The notes below the pieces were generated by a model. It was given only the letters and a program-made list of their open reading frames with translations, made no database searches and had not been told where the DNA came from. Positions 7,642 to 15,675 of a stretch of DNA of 54,300 nucleotides are shown in pieces (position 1 is the stretch's first letter; every line of letters starts with the position of its first letter). A program made the translations under genes and the position numbers. Source of the DNA: Oscillospiraceae bacterium (GTDB taxonomy: Bacteria > Bacillota > Clostridia > Oscillospirales > Ruminococcaceae); the NCBI GenBank assembly GCA_017399625.1, contig JAFQBT010000101.1:1-54300 (forward strand), given 5' to 3'.

Positions 7642-8577
7642 ATGGAAAACAACGAAAAACAATCCTGCGCAATAAAAACTTCCGTCGGCGGACAGGCTCT
7701 TCTTGAGGGAATCATGATGAAAGGTCCCTTCAAAAGCGCAATGGCTGTCCGCAAGCCCAACGGAGAAATCGAAGTTTCCACCTGGGATACAAAACAGCTC
7801 ACCGGAATCAGAAAGGTTCCTTTTATCCGCGGAACCTTCAATTTTATCGATACACTTATCCAGGGCTATGACTGCCTTATGAAATCCGCCGAGATTTCCG
7901 GACAGGAGGAAGAACCGGATAAGTTTGAACTCTGGCTCAACAAGGTTTTCGGAAAAGCCGCCGGCGCAGTTTTCAGCACCGTTATAACCGTTCTTGCGGC
8001 GGTTCTCGCAATCGGACTTTTCTTCGGAGTTCCTGCGCTCATCGGCGGTTTTGCGGGAAAATTCATCGAAAACACCGTTGCCCTTTCCGCAATCGAAGGC
8101 GTTGTAAAAATCGCAATATTCCTTGCCTATATAATCGGCGTTTCGAAAATGGAGGATATCCACCGCACTTTTATGTATCACGGCGCGGAGCATAAGACCA
8201 TTTTCTGCTATGAGCAGGGGCTTGAGCTCACCGTTGAAAACGTAAGAAAACAAAAACGTTTCCACCCCAGATGCGGAACAAGCTTCCTCCTTATCGTTCT
8301 TGTTGTAAGCATTCTTGCTTCCTCCGTCATCACATGGGAAAGCGTGCTTATCCGCGTGGGTCTTAAAATCCTTATGCTTCCCGTTGTGGTCGGAATTTCC
8401 TATGAAATCATAAAATTTGCCGGAAGACATGACAACTGGTTCACAAGAATCATTTCTGCTCCCGGTCTCTGGTTCCAGAATTTCACAACTCAGGAACCGG
8501 ACGACAGCATGATCGAAGTTGCAATTGCGGCAGTAACTCCCGTTCTGCCCGAAAACCCGGAGGACGCAGCATATTGA
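7642..8577 (+). CDS. DUF1385 membrane protein
   Basis: A 311-residue multi-pass membrane protein of the DUF1385 family, recognised by the N-terminal GGQALLEGIMMKGP, central MYHGAEHKTIFCYE and RFHPRCGTSFL motifs. The His/Glu/Cys conservation in these motifs suggests a metal or redox site. About five hydrophobic segments lie in the second half. In many Clostridia the gene sits beside prmC (often with rpmE), and here its TGA overlaps the prmC ATG (TGATG). That indicates translational coupling. Biochemical function is not established. Confidence 0.93.
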   Translation: MENNEKQSCAIKTSVGGQALLEGIMMKGPFKSAMAVRKPNGEIEVSTWDTKQLTGIRKVPFIRGTFNFIDTLIQGYDCLMKSAEISGQEEEPDKFELWLNKVFGKAAGAVFSTVITVLAAVLAIGLFFGVPALIGGFAGKFIENTVALSAIEGVVKIAIFLAYIIGVSKMEDIHRTFMYHGAEHKTIFCYEQGLELTVENVRKQKRFHPRCGTSFLLIVLVVSILASSVITWESVLIRVGLKILMLPVVVGISYEIIKFAGRHDNWFTRIISAPGLWFQNFTTQEPDDSMIEVAIAAVTPVLPENPEDAAY

Positions 8578-9407
8578 TGAAAGTCAGAGAAGCTTTTGAA
8601 AAAATCGAAAAACGCTTTATTGAGGCAGGGGTGGATTCCCCTGCCTTTGAAGTATCCGTGCTCATGGAGGACCTCCTTGGCCTTCCGAAGATGCCGGAGG
8701 TTTCCGCAGCGGAAAAAATGCTCGATGAGGAGCAGGAAAAATTGATTTTTGCCGCGGCGAAAAAAAGAGAAAGCGGATATCCGCTCCAGTACATCATCGG
8801 AAACTGGGAGTTTTTCGGAAGAAAATTCTTCGTGGGCAAAGGCGTGCTCATTCCAAGACCGGAAACGGAACTTCTCTGCGAACTGGTGCTCAGATATTAT
8901 TCCCGGAGCATGCCGCCTAAAGTAATAGATCTTTGTTCCGGCACCGGATGCATTGCAATTACCATTGCAAAGGAGCTTCCGGGTTCGGAAGTCACCGCAG
9001 TTGAACTTTATGAAAAGGCTTTTGAGCATCTTGAACGGAACAACGCTCTCCACGGAAACTGCGTGAGCACCATTAACGGCGACGCCCTTGTTCCTTTCGG
9101 AAAATTTGACTGCATCGTTTCAAATCCGCCCTATATTACCGGCAATGAGATGAAAGAACTTCAGACGGAAGTTACCTTTGAACCGGAAACCGCGCTTTAC
9201 GGCGGTGAGGACGGGCTTTATTTTTACCGGGAAATATCGAAGAACTGGTTTGAGCATCTCAACGACGGCGGAATGATCGCTTTCGAAATCGGCGATACCC
9301 AGGGAGAGGAAGTTGTGAGCATCCTCACCGGAAACGGATATAAAAACGCCGCGGTCATGAAGGATTATGAAGGCCGGGACAGAGTTGTTACCGCGGTTAA
9401 AATGTGA
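8577..9407 (+). CDS. prmC: peptide chain release factor N5-glutamine methyltransferase
   Basis: PrmC methylates the glutamine of the GGQ motif in release factors RF1/RF2, using S-adenosylmethionine. The 276-residue protein has an N-terminal helical domain. The SAM-binding DLCSGTGCIA is at 118-127, and the catalytic NPPY that holds the glutamine amide is at 183-186. ATG 8577 is preferred to a TTG one codon earlier because it overlaps the upstream stop and has CGGAGGA at a suitable distance. It is translationally coupled to the DUF1385 gene. Confidence 0.96.
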   Translation: MKVREAFEKIEKRFIEAGVDSPAFEVSVLMEDLLGLPKMPEVSAAEKMLDEEQEKLIFAAAKKRESGYPLQYIIGNWEFFGRKFFVGKGVLIPRPETELLCELVLRYYSRSMPPKVIDLCSGTGCIAITIAKELPGSEVTAVELYEKAFEHLERNNALHGNCVSTINGDALVPFGKFDCIVSNPPYITGNEMKELQTEVTFEPETALYGGEDGLYFYREISKNWFEHLNDGGMIAFEIGDTQGEEVVSILTGNGYKNAAVMKDYEGRDRVVTAVKM

Positions 9408-9429
9408 CTTTGAGCACGGAGGTTTTTCT

Positions 9430-10317
9430 TTGAAGAACAAGGCATTGATTTCGCTTTTGCTCTCGATGGTGATTTTCGGAACCGTCGGGATTTTCAGAAG
9501 ATACATTCCGTTTCCCTCCGGATTCATCGCTTTTTTGAGGGGACTTATCGGTTTTATTTTCCTTTTTGCGGCGCTGAAAATCCGGAAAACGCCATTTTCA
9601 ATTAATAAAACCGGCAAAAAAGGGCTTTTGCTCTGCCTTTCAGGCGCTTTGATGGGATTCAACTGGATTCTGCTTTTCGAAGCTTATAATTACACAAGCG
9701 TTGCGGCGGCAACCCTTTGCTATTATATGGCGCCGGTTTTTGTGATAATTGCTTCGCCGTTCATCTTCGGCGAAAAGCTTGGCGGAAAGAAAATTCTCTG
9801 CGTTTTTGCCGCGGTTATCGGAATGCTTTTCGTTTCCGGAATTTTTGAGCACGGGATTGATCCGGCGGGAGAAATGAAAGGGATTTTTCTTGCCCTCGGT
9901 GCGGCGCTGCTTTATGCGGCCGTTGTTATAATGAACAAAAAACTGCCGGAGGTTCCGGCTTTTGAAAAAACCGTTATCCAACTCGGAAGCGCGGCGGCGA
10001 CGATTTTGCCATATACTCTTTTTGCGGAAGATCTGAGCACCACGGAAATCTCTCCGGTTTCCGTAGCAATGCTCATAACCGTCGGGATTTTGCATACCGG
10101 AATCGCCTATGCGCTCTATTTCGGCAGCATCGGGAATCTTCCGGCACAGACTGCCGCGATTTTTAGCTATATCGACCCGGTTACGGCGATTCTGCTTTCC
10201 GCATTCCTGCTTGGGGAAGAACTTTCCGCTTTCGGAATAATCGGTGCGGTGCTCATACTCGGCGGTGCGGTGCTCAGCGAAAGCAGGATTTTTGAAAAAC
10301 AGGAAAAGGAGAATTGA
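9430..10317 (+). CDS. EamA (DMT superfamily) transporter 1
   Basis: A 295-residue inner-membrane protein with about ten hydrophobic segments arranged as two EamA repeats, typical of drug/metabolite transporters. The TTG at 9430 is chosen as start because GGAGG at 9418-9422 lies 7 nt upstream. An earlier in-frame ATG at 9367 would lie inside prmC and lacks an SD. Substrate is unknown; family members export amino acids, nucleotides or other metabolites. It is followed 4 nt later by bcp and then by a second EamA gene. Confidence 0.9.
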   Translation: MKNKALISLLLSMVIFGTVGIFRRYIPFPSGFIAFLRGLIGFIFLFAALKIRKTPFSINKTGKKGLLLCLSGALMGFNWILLFEAYNYTSVAAATLCYYMAPVFVIIASPFIFGEKLGGKKILCVFAAVIGMLFVSGIFEHGIDPAGEMKGIFLALGAALLYAAVVIMNKKLPEVPAFEKTVIQLGSAAATILPYTLFAEDLSTTEISPVSVAMLITVGILHTGIAYALYFGSIGNLPAQTAAIFSYIDPVTAILLSAFLLGEELSAFGIIGAVLILGGAVLSESRIFEKQEKEN

Positions 10318-10321
10318 TAAC

Positions 10322-10786
10322 ATGCTCGAAAAAGGAACAAAAGCCCCGGATTTTACTCTTTCTGATAAGGACGGAAACGAAGTTTCCCTTTCCGATTTCC
10401 TCGGAAAGAAAGTTGTGCTCTATTTTTATCCCTGGGACAACACTCCCGGATGCACCCGCCAGGCCTGTGCCTTTGCGGAAAATTTTGAGGAGTTCCGGAA
10501 CATCAATGCGGCGGTAATCGGAATCAGCAAGGATTCCGTTTCATCCCACGTTAAGTTTGCGGAAAAATATTCCCTTCCTTTCGTCCTTCTTTCCGACCCG
10601 GAACATAAGGTAATCGAAGCTTTCGGCGCCTGGCAGGAAAAGAAAAATTACGGAAAGGTTTCCTTCGGAACGGTCCGCTCCACCTTTGTAATCGACGAAA
10701 ACGGAATTATCGAAAAGGTAATGCCGAAAGTTAAACCGGATACAAACGCGGCGGAAATTCTTGAATATCTCAAGTGTGCAGAATGA
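10322..10786 (+). CDS. bcp: thiol peroxidase, Bcp/PrxQ family
   Basis: A 154-residue peroxiredoxin that reduces hydrogen peroxide and organic peroxides with thioredoxin-type donors. Peroxidatic Cys44 is in TPGCT and resolving Cys49 is five residues later (CTRQAC), the atypical two-cysteine PrxQ layout. The family-typical FGTVRSTFVID segment is present. ATG 10322 follows AAAAGGAGAATTG closely. It is co-transcribed between two EamA genes, and its stop overlaps the next start. Confidence 0.95.
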   Translation: MLEKGTKAPDFTLSDKDGNEVSLSDFLGKKVVLYFYPWDNTPGCTRQACAFAENFEEFRNINAAVIGISKDSVSSHVKFAEKYSLPFVLLSDPEHKVIEAFGAWQEKKNYGKVSFGTVRSTFVIDENGIIEKVMPKVKPDTNAAEILEYLKCAE

Positions 10787-11676
10787 AGGAGAAATCTGTA
10801 AAATACGGGATTTTTCTTGCTCTTCTTTCCGCGGTTCTCTATGCTTTGAGCACTCCTTTTTCAAAGATTCTTCTTGAAAAAATTCCTTCGGCAATGATGG
10901 CCGGGCTTCTTTATATCGGCGCGGGATTCGGAATGGGTTTTATTGCTGTACTCAGAAAAAGCACAAACAGAAAAGCGGAGGACGGAAATTTTACAAAAAC
11001 GGAAATCCCTTATGTTCTCGGAATGATAATCCTTGATATTGCTGCGCCCATAAGCCTTATGTTCGGGCTTCGGACGACTTCCGCAGCAAACGCTTCGCTT
11101 CTGAACAATTTTGAATATGCTGCAACGGCGCTTATTGCGTTTTTTGTTTTCGGCGAAAAAATCAGCAAAAGGCTTTTTGCGGGAATTATTTTTACCGTTT
11201 CCGCCTGTCTGCTTCTTTCTTTTGAAGGAATTTCCTCGCTTGATTTTTCAAAAGGTTCAGCGCTTGTTCTTCTTTCGGCGGTTTTCTGGGGAATTGAAAA
11301 CAACTGCACAAAGGCGCTTTCGGAAAAAGACCCGATGATAATTGTTCTTCTGAAAGGAATTTTTTGCGGAGGAACAAGTTTTCTCATTGCGGTTTTCATG
11401 GGTGAAAAAACGGAAAGCATTCCGGCCGTTGTCTTTGCGCTTCTTCTTGGGGCGGTTTCCTATGGGCTCAGCATTTTTGTTTTTGTTTATGCCCAAAGAT
11501 ACCTTGGAGCGGCAAAAACAAGCGTTTATTCCGCGGCAACCCCCTTTATCGCGGCGGTGATTTCTCTTGTTATTTTCCGGGAAGTTCCGGGAACGCAGTT
11601 CCTCGGTGCGCTTGTTCTAATGATTTTTGGCGCATGGCTTTCCTCCAGCGACGAGCCCCTTTTAAAAAAGGAATAA
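10783..11676 (+). CDS. EamA (DMT superfamily) transporter 2
   Basis: A 297-residue membrane protein with about ten hydrophobic segments in two EamA repeats. ATG 10783 overlaps the bcp stop (ATGA), implying translational coupling, and no good SD is visible. An in-frame GTG three codons earlier is possible. It differs clearly in sequence from the EamA protein encoded at 9430, so it is not a recent duplicate. Substrate is unknown. It ends the operon; the pyr promoter begins 25 nt later. Confidence 0.9.
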   Translation: MKEKSVKYGIFLALLSAVLYALSTPFSKILLEKIPSAMMAGLLYIGAGFGMGFIAVLRKSTNRKAEDGNFTKTEIPYVLGMIILDIAAPISLMFGLRTTSAANASLLNNFEYAATALIAFFVFGEKISKRLFAGIIFTVSACLLLSFEGISSLDFSKGSALVLLSAVFWGIENNCTKALSEKDPMIIVLLKGIFCGGTSFLIAVFMGEKTESIPAVVFALLLGAVSYGLSIFVFVYAQRYLGAAKTSVYSAATPFIAAVISLVIFREVPGTQFLGALVLMIFGAWLSSSDEPLLKKE

Positions 11677-11700
11677 ATATGCGTTTTTTTTAGAAATATG

Positions 11701-11729
11701 TTGAATTTTTTGCGGTTTTGTGATATTAT
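11701..11729 (+). promoter_or_regulatory. sigma-A promoter of pyrR-uraA
   Basis: TTGAAT (11701-11706), a 17-bp spacer and TATTAT (11724-11729). It directly precedes the PyrR-type leader. Confidence 0.75.
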
Positions 11730-11739
11730 TATAAAAATT

Positions 11740-11844
11740 GATCTTTAAAGACGGTACAGAGAGACCGGCAAGATCCAGACCCCAAAATCTTTTTTGCAAC
11801 AGGAGTTATAAGGTTCTGCCCTCTCGTGGGTGGAACCTTTTTTG
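11740..11844 (+). promoter_or_regulatory. PyrR-binding attenuator (pyr leader RNA)
   Basis: The lower stem GATCTT (11740-11745) pairs with AAGATC (11770-11775). The upper stem CGGT/ACCG closes a loop containing CAGAGA, the CNGAGA-type hexaloop bound by PyrR. Downstream, AAGGTTC (11810-11816) pairs with GAACCTT (11833-11839), with inner CCC/GGG pairs and a T-run, forming the terminator. In the known mechanism UMP-bound PyrR stabilises the first hairpin and favours termination when pyrimidines are plentiful. The pyrR start is 24 nt after the T-run, so this fits autoregulation. Confidence 0.88.
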
Positions 11845-11867
11845 TTTTTCCGAAAGGTGGTTTTCTG

Positions 11868-12404
11868 ATGGAATTTAAGTCCGACCTCATGGATTCCGAT
11901 ACGCTTAAGCGCTGTCTTGTCCGCATTTCTCACCAGATTCTTGAACGCAACGGCGGAACGGAGAATCTTTGCCTTGTTGGCATAAAAACCCGCGGCGTTC
12001 CCATTGCGGAAATCATCCGGGACAACATCCTTTCCATCGAGGGAAAAGAGGTTCCGGTGGGTAATATCGACATCAGTTTTTACCGGGACGACATCGAACC
12101 GGTTGCATATTCCCCGAAGATTTCCGGTGCGGAGCTTCCTTTTGATATCAACGGAAAAACCATCGTCCTTGTTGACGACGTCATCCATACAGGAAGAACA
12201 ACCCGCGCCGCCATCGACTGCCTTTTGAAGCACGGAAGACCGGCTTTTATCCAGCTTGCGGCAGTCATTGACCGTGGTCACAGGGAACTTCCCATCCGCC
12301 CGGATTTTGTGGGCAAAAACATTCCAACATCGCGTGAAGAGCTTGTTTCGGTTCGGATTCCTCCGGTTGACAGCGAATTCGGAGTAAAGCTTTTTACAAA
12401 ATAA
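11868..12404 (+). CDS. pyrR: bifunctional pyr operon regulator / uracil phosphoribosyltransferase
   Basis: A 178-residue PRPP-dependent phosphoribosyltransferase-fold protein. The PRPP motif VLVDDVIHTGRTT is at 100-112, and the RNA-binding basic residues typical of PyrR are in the DRGHRELPIRPDFVGKNIPT segment. PyrR senses UMP/UTP and PRPP and binds the pyr leader RNA, and it can also convert uracil to UMP. ATG 11868 follows AAAGGTGG; an upstream in-frame ATG at 11826 would extend into the leader terminator and is rejected. Together with the leader and uraA it forms a self-regulated uracil salvage operon. Confidence 0.96.
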   Translation: MEFKSDLMDSDTLKRCLVRISHQILERNGGTENLCLVGIKTRGVPIAEIIRDNILSIEGKEVPVGNIDISFYRDDIEPVAYSPKISGAELPFDINGKTIVLVDDVIHTGRTTRAAIDCLLKHGRPAFIQLAAVIDRGHRELPIRPDFVGKNIPTSREELVSVRIPPVDSEFGVKLFTK

Positions 12405-12437
12405 AAAATCTTTCTTTTTGAGGAGGAAAAAGAAAAA

Positions 12438-13787
12438 ATGAAACTTATTTATGACATTGAAGACAAACCGAAATTCAGCCAGCTGATAGTCTTCGCATTC
12501 CAGCAGCTCCTTGCAATCATCACCGCAACCATAGTAGTTCCGATTCTTGTTAACGCATTCGGCGTTGTAAACCTTGAGATGGACCCTGTGGCAGCACTTT
12601 TCGGTGCCGGTGTCGGCACATTTGTTTACCAGTTCTTTACAAAGCAGAAAAGCCCCGTTTTCCTCGGAAGCTCCTTCGCTTTCCTTTCTTCCATGTATTC
12701 CGCAACCGTTTTCGGATATTTCGGAATCATCGTCGGCGCGGCTTTCGCCGGACTTGTTTATGTTGTAATCGCCCTTATTATCAAAGCTGTCGGTTCCGGC
12801 TGGCTCAATAAGCTTATGCCCACCGTTGTTATCGGACCCACCGTTGCCCTTATCGGACTTTCCCTTGCGGGAAATGCCGTTGCGGACCTTACAAAATCCT
12901 CTGCTTCCGGCGAAGCTTACAGCCTTGCGGCAATCGTCTGCGGACTTTTCACTTTCGGAGTCACCATCTGGGTTTCCGCAAAGGGAAAAGGCTTTGCAAA
13001 GCTTATCCCGTTCATCATCGGCGTTCTTTCCGGATATGCCCTTGCTTCCGTTTTCACCCTTATCGGAAACATTGCAGGAATCGATGCTCTCAAAATCGTC
13101 GACTACACTGCACTTATCAACAATTTCAGCACCATAAACCTCGGAACCTTCTTCCACATGCCCAAATTTGCATTTGTTGAGGCTTTCAGGGAAATCAGCG
13201 CAAACGGCATCGCAATGACCCTTGCGGATTTCGGAACTATCTGCCTTCTCTATGCTCCCGTTGCGCTTGTTGTTTTTGCGGAGCATGTTGCGGACCATAA
13301 GAACATCTCCTCCATTATCGAGCGCGACCTTCTTGAAAATCCCGGTCTTGATAAAACCCTTCTCGGCGACGGCGTCGGTTCCGTAGCAGGCGCATTCTTC
13401 GGATGCTGCCCCAACACCACCTACGGTGAATCCGTCGGATGTGTTGCAATCACCAGAAACGCTTCCGTTGTCACCATCAGAACCGCGGCGCTTCTTTCCA
13501 TTCTTCTTGCGTTCTTCAGCCCCTTTGTTGCATTTGTAAACACCATTCCCAGCTGTGTTCTCGGCGGAATCTGCGTTGCGCTTTATGGCTTCATCGCTGT
13601 TTCCGGTCTTAAGATGATCCAGACCGTTGACCTTGGAAAAGAGCACAATCTTTTTGTTGTAAGCTCCATCCTCGTTCTCGGAATCGGCGGATTCATGCTT
13701 GATTTCGGAGCACTCCAGATCACTTCCATCGCCGCATCCCTCATCGTCGGCATTCTTGTCAACCAGCTTCTCAAGGAAAAAGCATAA
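12438..13787 (+). CDS. uraA: uracil permease, NCS2 family
   Basis: A 449-residue multi-pass permease of the nucleobase:cation symporter-2 family with about 12-14 hydrophobic segments. Family motifs include VFLGSSFAFLSSM near the N-terminal third and NTTYGESVGCVAITR (about 331-345), the conserved substrate-site region with Glu. It imports uracil with protons. A strong SD (TGAGGAGG) precedes the ATG. Position after pyrR supports uracil over xanthine as substrate. Confidence 0.95.
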   Translation: MKLIYDIEDKPKFSQLIVFAFQQLLAIITATIVVPILVNAFGVVNLEMDPVAALFGAGVGTFVYQFFTKQKSPVFLGSSFAFLSSMYSATVFGYFGIIVGAAFAGLVYVVIALIIKAVGSGWLNKLMPTVVIGPTVALIGLSLAGNAVADLTKSSASGEAYSLAAIVCGLFTFGVTIWVSAKGKGFAKLIPFIIGVLSGYALASVFTLIGNIAGIDALKIVDYTALINNFSTINLGTFFHMPKFAFVEAFREISANGIAMTLADFGTICLLYAPVALVVFAEHVADHKNISSIIERDLLENPGLDKTLLGDGVGSVAGAFFGCCPNTTYGESVGCVAITRNASVVTIRTAALLSILLAFFSPFVAFVNTIPSCVLGGICVALYGFIAVSGLKMIQTVDLGKEHNLFVVSSILVLGIGGFMLDFGALQITSIAASLIVGILVNQLLKEKA

Positions 13788-13805
13788 AAATCCGTTCATA
13801 AAATC

Positions 13806-13850
13806 AGAACCGGCACAGGTCATTTTCTCGTGATCTGCGCCGGATTTTTT
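13806..13850 (+). terminator. intrinsic terminator after uraA
   Basis: CCGGCaCAGgTCA pairs with TGAtCTGcGCCGG across an 8-nt loop, followed by TTTTTT. It ends the pyrR-uraA operon. Confidence 0.85.
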
Positions 13851-13933
13851 GTTTTTCAACAGCTGTTAACAAAAAATTTACGAAAAATATTCCAAAACAG
13901 ACAGAATATTACGATATAATTGGAAAAAACATC

Positions 13934-13962
13934 TTGAAGTATTCCGTGATTTGTAATAAAAT
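13934..13962 (+). promoter_or_regulatory. sigma-A promoter for the Ig-like surface protein
   Basis: TTGAAG (13934-13939), a 17-bp spacer and TAAAAT (13957-13962), 47 bp before the ATG. A second TATAAT-like hexamer at about 13914 may mark another start. Confidence 0.6.
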
Positions 13963-14009
13963 ATTAAAGTATAAAATTATGCCTTTTTAATCTTAAAGGA
14001 GGATATTAA

Positions 14010-15272
14010 ATGAAAAAAAGAATTTTCAGCGCTTTTCTTGCTGTTCTTATGATTGTACTTCTTGTTCCGGTACAGGCATTTGCGGCAAGCAAGGAAATCA
14101 AAGGCGCTTATGTTGACATGAACTATGAAACCGTTATCGATACCGTTGTTGGCGCAACCAAGTTTTCCAAAAGCGGAAACATCCCGGAGGGAATGAAACT
14201 TTCCGGAAGCTGGTCCTATAAAAACACCTACGGCGATTACGTTTTCCAGATGTCCATCACCGGCAAACCCACCAAAGCCGGAACTTACAACTTTTCCGTT
14301 TCCTACCTGAACGACGAAGGAAAAGCTGTTGAAAAATCCGATTACGTAATGGTTGTCGGCGAAAAAGCTCCCTTTGCTTTCATCACCGAAATCGATGTTG
14401 AAAGATGGCCCGACAAAACCGAATATTATCTCGGCGATACCGTTGACCTCACCGGCATGAAGGTTGTTGCAACCGCTTATATTTACAATGCCGAAAAGAA
14501 GCATTTTGAACCGAGCGTTGTTGACGTAACCAATATGTGCTGGGTCGAACCTGCTGTTTTCACCTTTGACGAAACCCAGAACGTAATGGTTTACGTAAAA
14601 GCTCCCGGCGACCAGCACGGCAACCTTGAGATTTTCGAGGACCATTTCCGCGTAACCTTCAAATATGCGGACGAAAAAGACATTCTCAGAATGGAAATTT
14701 ATAAAAAGCCCGAAAAACTTACCTATGCCGTCGGCGAAACCCTTGATACCACCGGCATGGTTGTCCGTCTTCATAAAGGCGACGGCAGCGCAGAGGACGT
14801 TACCGAAGGATTCAAAACCGACGTTACAAAACTTGAGGAAGCGGGCACCAAAACCGTTACTGTAACCTATGGCGAAGGTGAAAAAGCCGTTACCGCAACT
14901 TTTGATGTAACCGTCAACGAAAAAGTTGAGGAACCGGTTTCCAGCTCCAGCTCCTCTTCCGAACCGGAAGTTGTTGAACCGGAACCCGAAGTTCCCGTTT
15001 CCTCCGAATCCGAACCGGAAGTTCCCTCCGAACCTTCCTCCGAATCCGAACCGGAGCTTCCCTCCGAATCCGAGCCGGAAGTTCCTTCCGAACCTTCCTC
15101 CGAATCTGAATCCGAACCGGAAGAAATCATCGTAATCGGCGGAGAAGAGGAACCGGATGACGACAAAGGCGGAATCCCGGTCTGGGTATGGATCATCATC
15201 GTTCTTCTTGTTGTTCTTGTCGGTGCGGCAGTCGGCCTTTTCATCATCGGCAGAAAACGCATTGAAGATTAA
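14010..15272 (+). CDS. membrane-anchored surface protein with bacterial Ig-like domains
   Basis: A 420-residue exported protein. The signal peptide (1-25, VQAFA-A cleavage) is followed by an N-terminal beta-rich domain (about 27-125). Two Big_3-type Ig-like domains follow at about 128-215 and 227-305, each with the family phrase YxxGDTVDLTGM or YAVGETLDTTGM. A Ser/Glu/Pro-rich spacer (about 308-372) is built from repeats such as SEPEVPSEP. A transmembrane helix (about 390-412) and a short GRKRIED tail complete it. There is no LPXTG motif, so it is held by the helix, with the acidic spacer crossing the wall. The binding target is unknown. Confidence 0.88.
   Translation: MKKRIFSAFLAVLMIVLLVPVQAFAASKEIKGAYVDMNYETVIDTVVGATKFSKSGNIPEGMKLSGSWSYKNTYGDYVFQMSITGKPTKAGTYNFSVSYLNDEGKAVEKSDYVMVVGEKAPFAFITEIDVERWPDKTEYYLGDTVDLTGMKVVATAYIYNAEKKHFEPSVVDVTNMCWVEPAVFTFDETQNVMVYVKAPGDQHGNLEIFEDHFRVTFKYADEKDILRMEIYKKPEKLTYAVGETLDTTGMVVRLHKGDGSAEDVTEGFKTDVTKLEEAGTKTVTVTYGEGEKAVTATFDVTVNEKVEEPVSSSSSSSEPEVVEPEPEVPVSSESEPEVPSEPSSESEPELPSESEPEVPSEPSSESESEPEEIIVIGGEEEPDDDKGGIPVWVWIIIVLLVVLVGAAVGLFIIGRKRIED
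14935..15125 (+). repeat. in-frame Ser/Glu/Pro tandem repeat tract
   Basis: Units of the type TCCGAACCGGAAGTTCCC and CCTTCCTCCGAATCC recur in tandem within the surface protein gene, encoding SEPEVP and PSSESE blocks. Such tracts can change length by slippage or recombination in frame. Confidence 0.8.
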
Positions 15273-15288
15273 TCAAGAATAAATACAT

Positions 15289-15319
15289 AAAAAAGCGCTT
15301 CGTTCCGAAGCGCTTTTTT
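15289..15319 (+). terminator. intrinsic terminator after the surface protein gene
   Basis: AAAAAAGCGCTTCG pairs with CGAAGCGCTTTTTT around a TTC loop, a near-perfect stem ending in a T-run. Confidence 0.9.
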
Positions 15320-15375
15320 GTTTTATAAAGCCTCCCCTGAAAGGGGAGATGGATTTTTAGTTGGCAATTGATAAT

Positions 15376-15503
15376 GTAGTGGCGGATATTATCCGCCCGG
15401 TTTTGCTGAAAGCCCCCCTTGTTAAAGGGGGATGGTTTTGGCTTTGCCAAAACCGGGGGGATTCTGTTGAAATTACCGACTGAATTTAACGGGATGGGAT
15501 TTT
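15376..15503. repeat. long composite repeat, left copy (inverse of 23353-23479)
   Basis: This stretch contains the short palindrome GGCGGATATTATCCGCC (15381-15397). It is followed by the outer palindrome CCCCCCTTgttaAAGGGGG and an inner palindrome GGTTTTGGC-ttt-GCCAAAACC (about 15434-15454), then GGGGGGATTCTGTTGAAATT. The same series reads in reverse at 23353-23479 with about nine identical bases in ten over roughly 120 bp. With the next repeat it fills the gap between the terminator at 15319 and the promoter at 15613; no gene is visible here. Confidence 0.85.
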
Positions 15504-15504
15504 C

Positions 15505-15562
15505 CCCTCATCCGTCACGCCTTTATTACCTGTGGCGTGCCACCTTCCCCCAAGGGAAGGCT
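15505..15562. repeat. nested-hairpin repeat, copy 3
   Basis: CCCCTCATCCGT is followed by inner palindrome CACGCC...GGCGTG (15516-15539, 12-nt loop) and outer palindrome CCTTCCCcCAAGGGAAGG (15543-15560). It abuts the long composite repeat. Confidence 0.8.
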
Positions 15563-15612
15563 GATTGCACCGCCGGAACGAAGCACATTTTTTGCTTTCC
15601 GGAATAATTTTC

Positions 15613-15641
15613 TTTACAGAACCCGCCCGGGAATGTATAAT
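15613..15641 (+). promoter_or_regulatory. sigma-A promoter for the DUF1508 protein gene
   Basis: TTTACA (15613-15618), a 17-bp spacer and consensus TATAAT (15636-15641), 35 bp before the ATG. Confidence 0.75.
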
Positions 15642-15675
15642 ATGAAATATAAACTGAAAAACAGGAGGTCTTCAA

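Noticed and set aside
10774..10785. Upstream GTG as start of the second EamA gene
   Set aside because: ATG 10783 overlaps the bcp stop in the usual coupled arrangement; the GTG three codons earlier has no SD.
11745..13859. A 704-codon open frame antisense to pyrR-uraA
   Set aside because: It mirrors the codon bias of real genes on the other strand, gives a low-complexity Asp/Lys/Gly/Ser-rich product with no family motifs, and has no SD. Similar long antisense frames at 6682-8430, 21369-23198 and 51636-53555 are rejected for the same reason.
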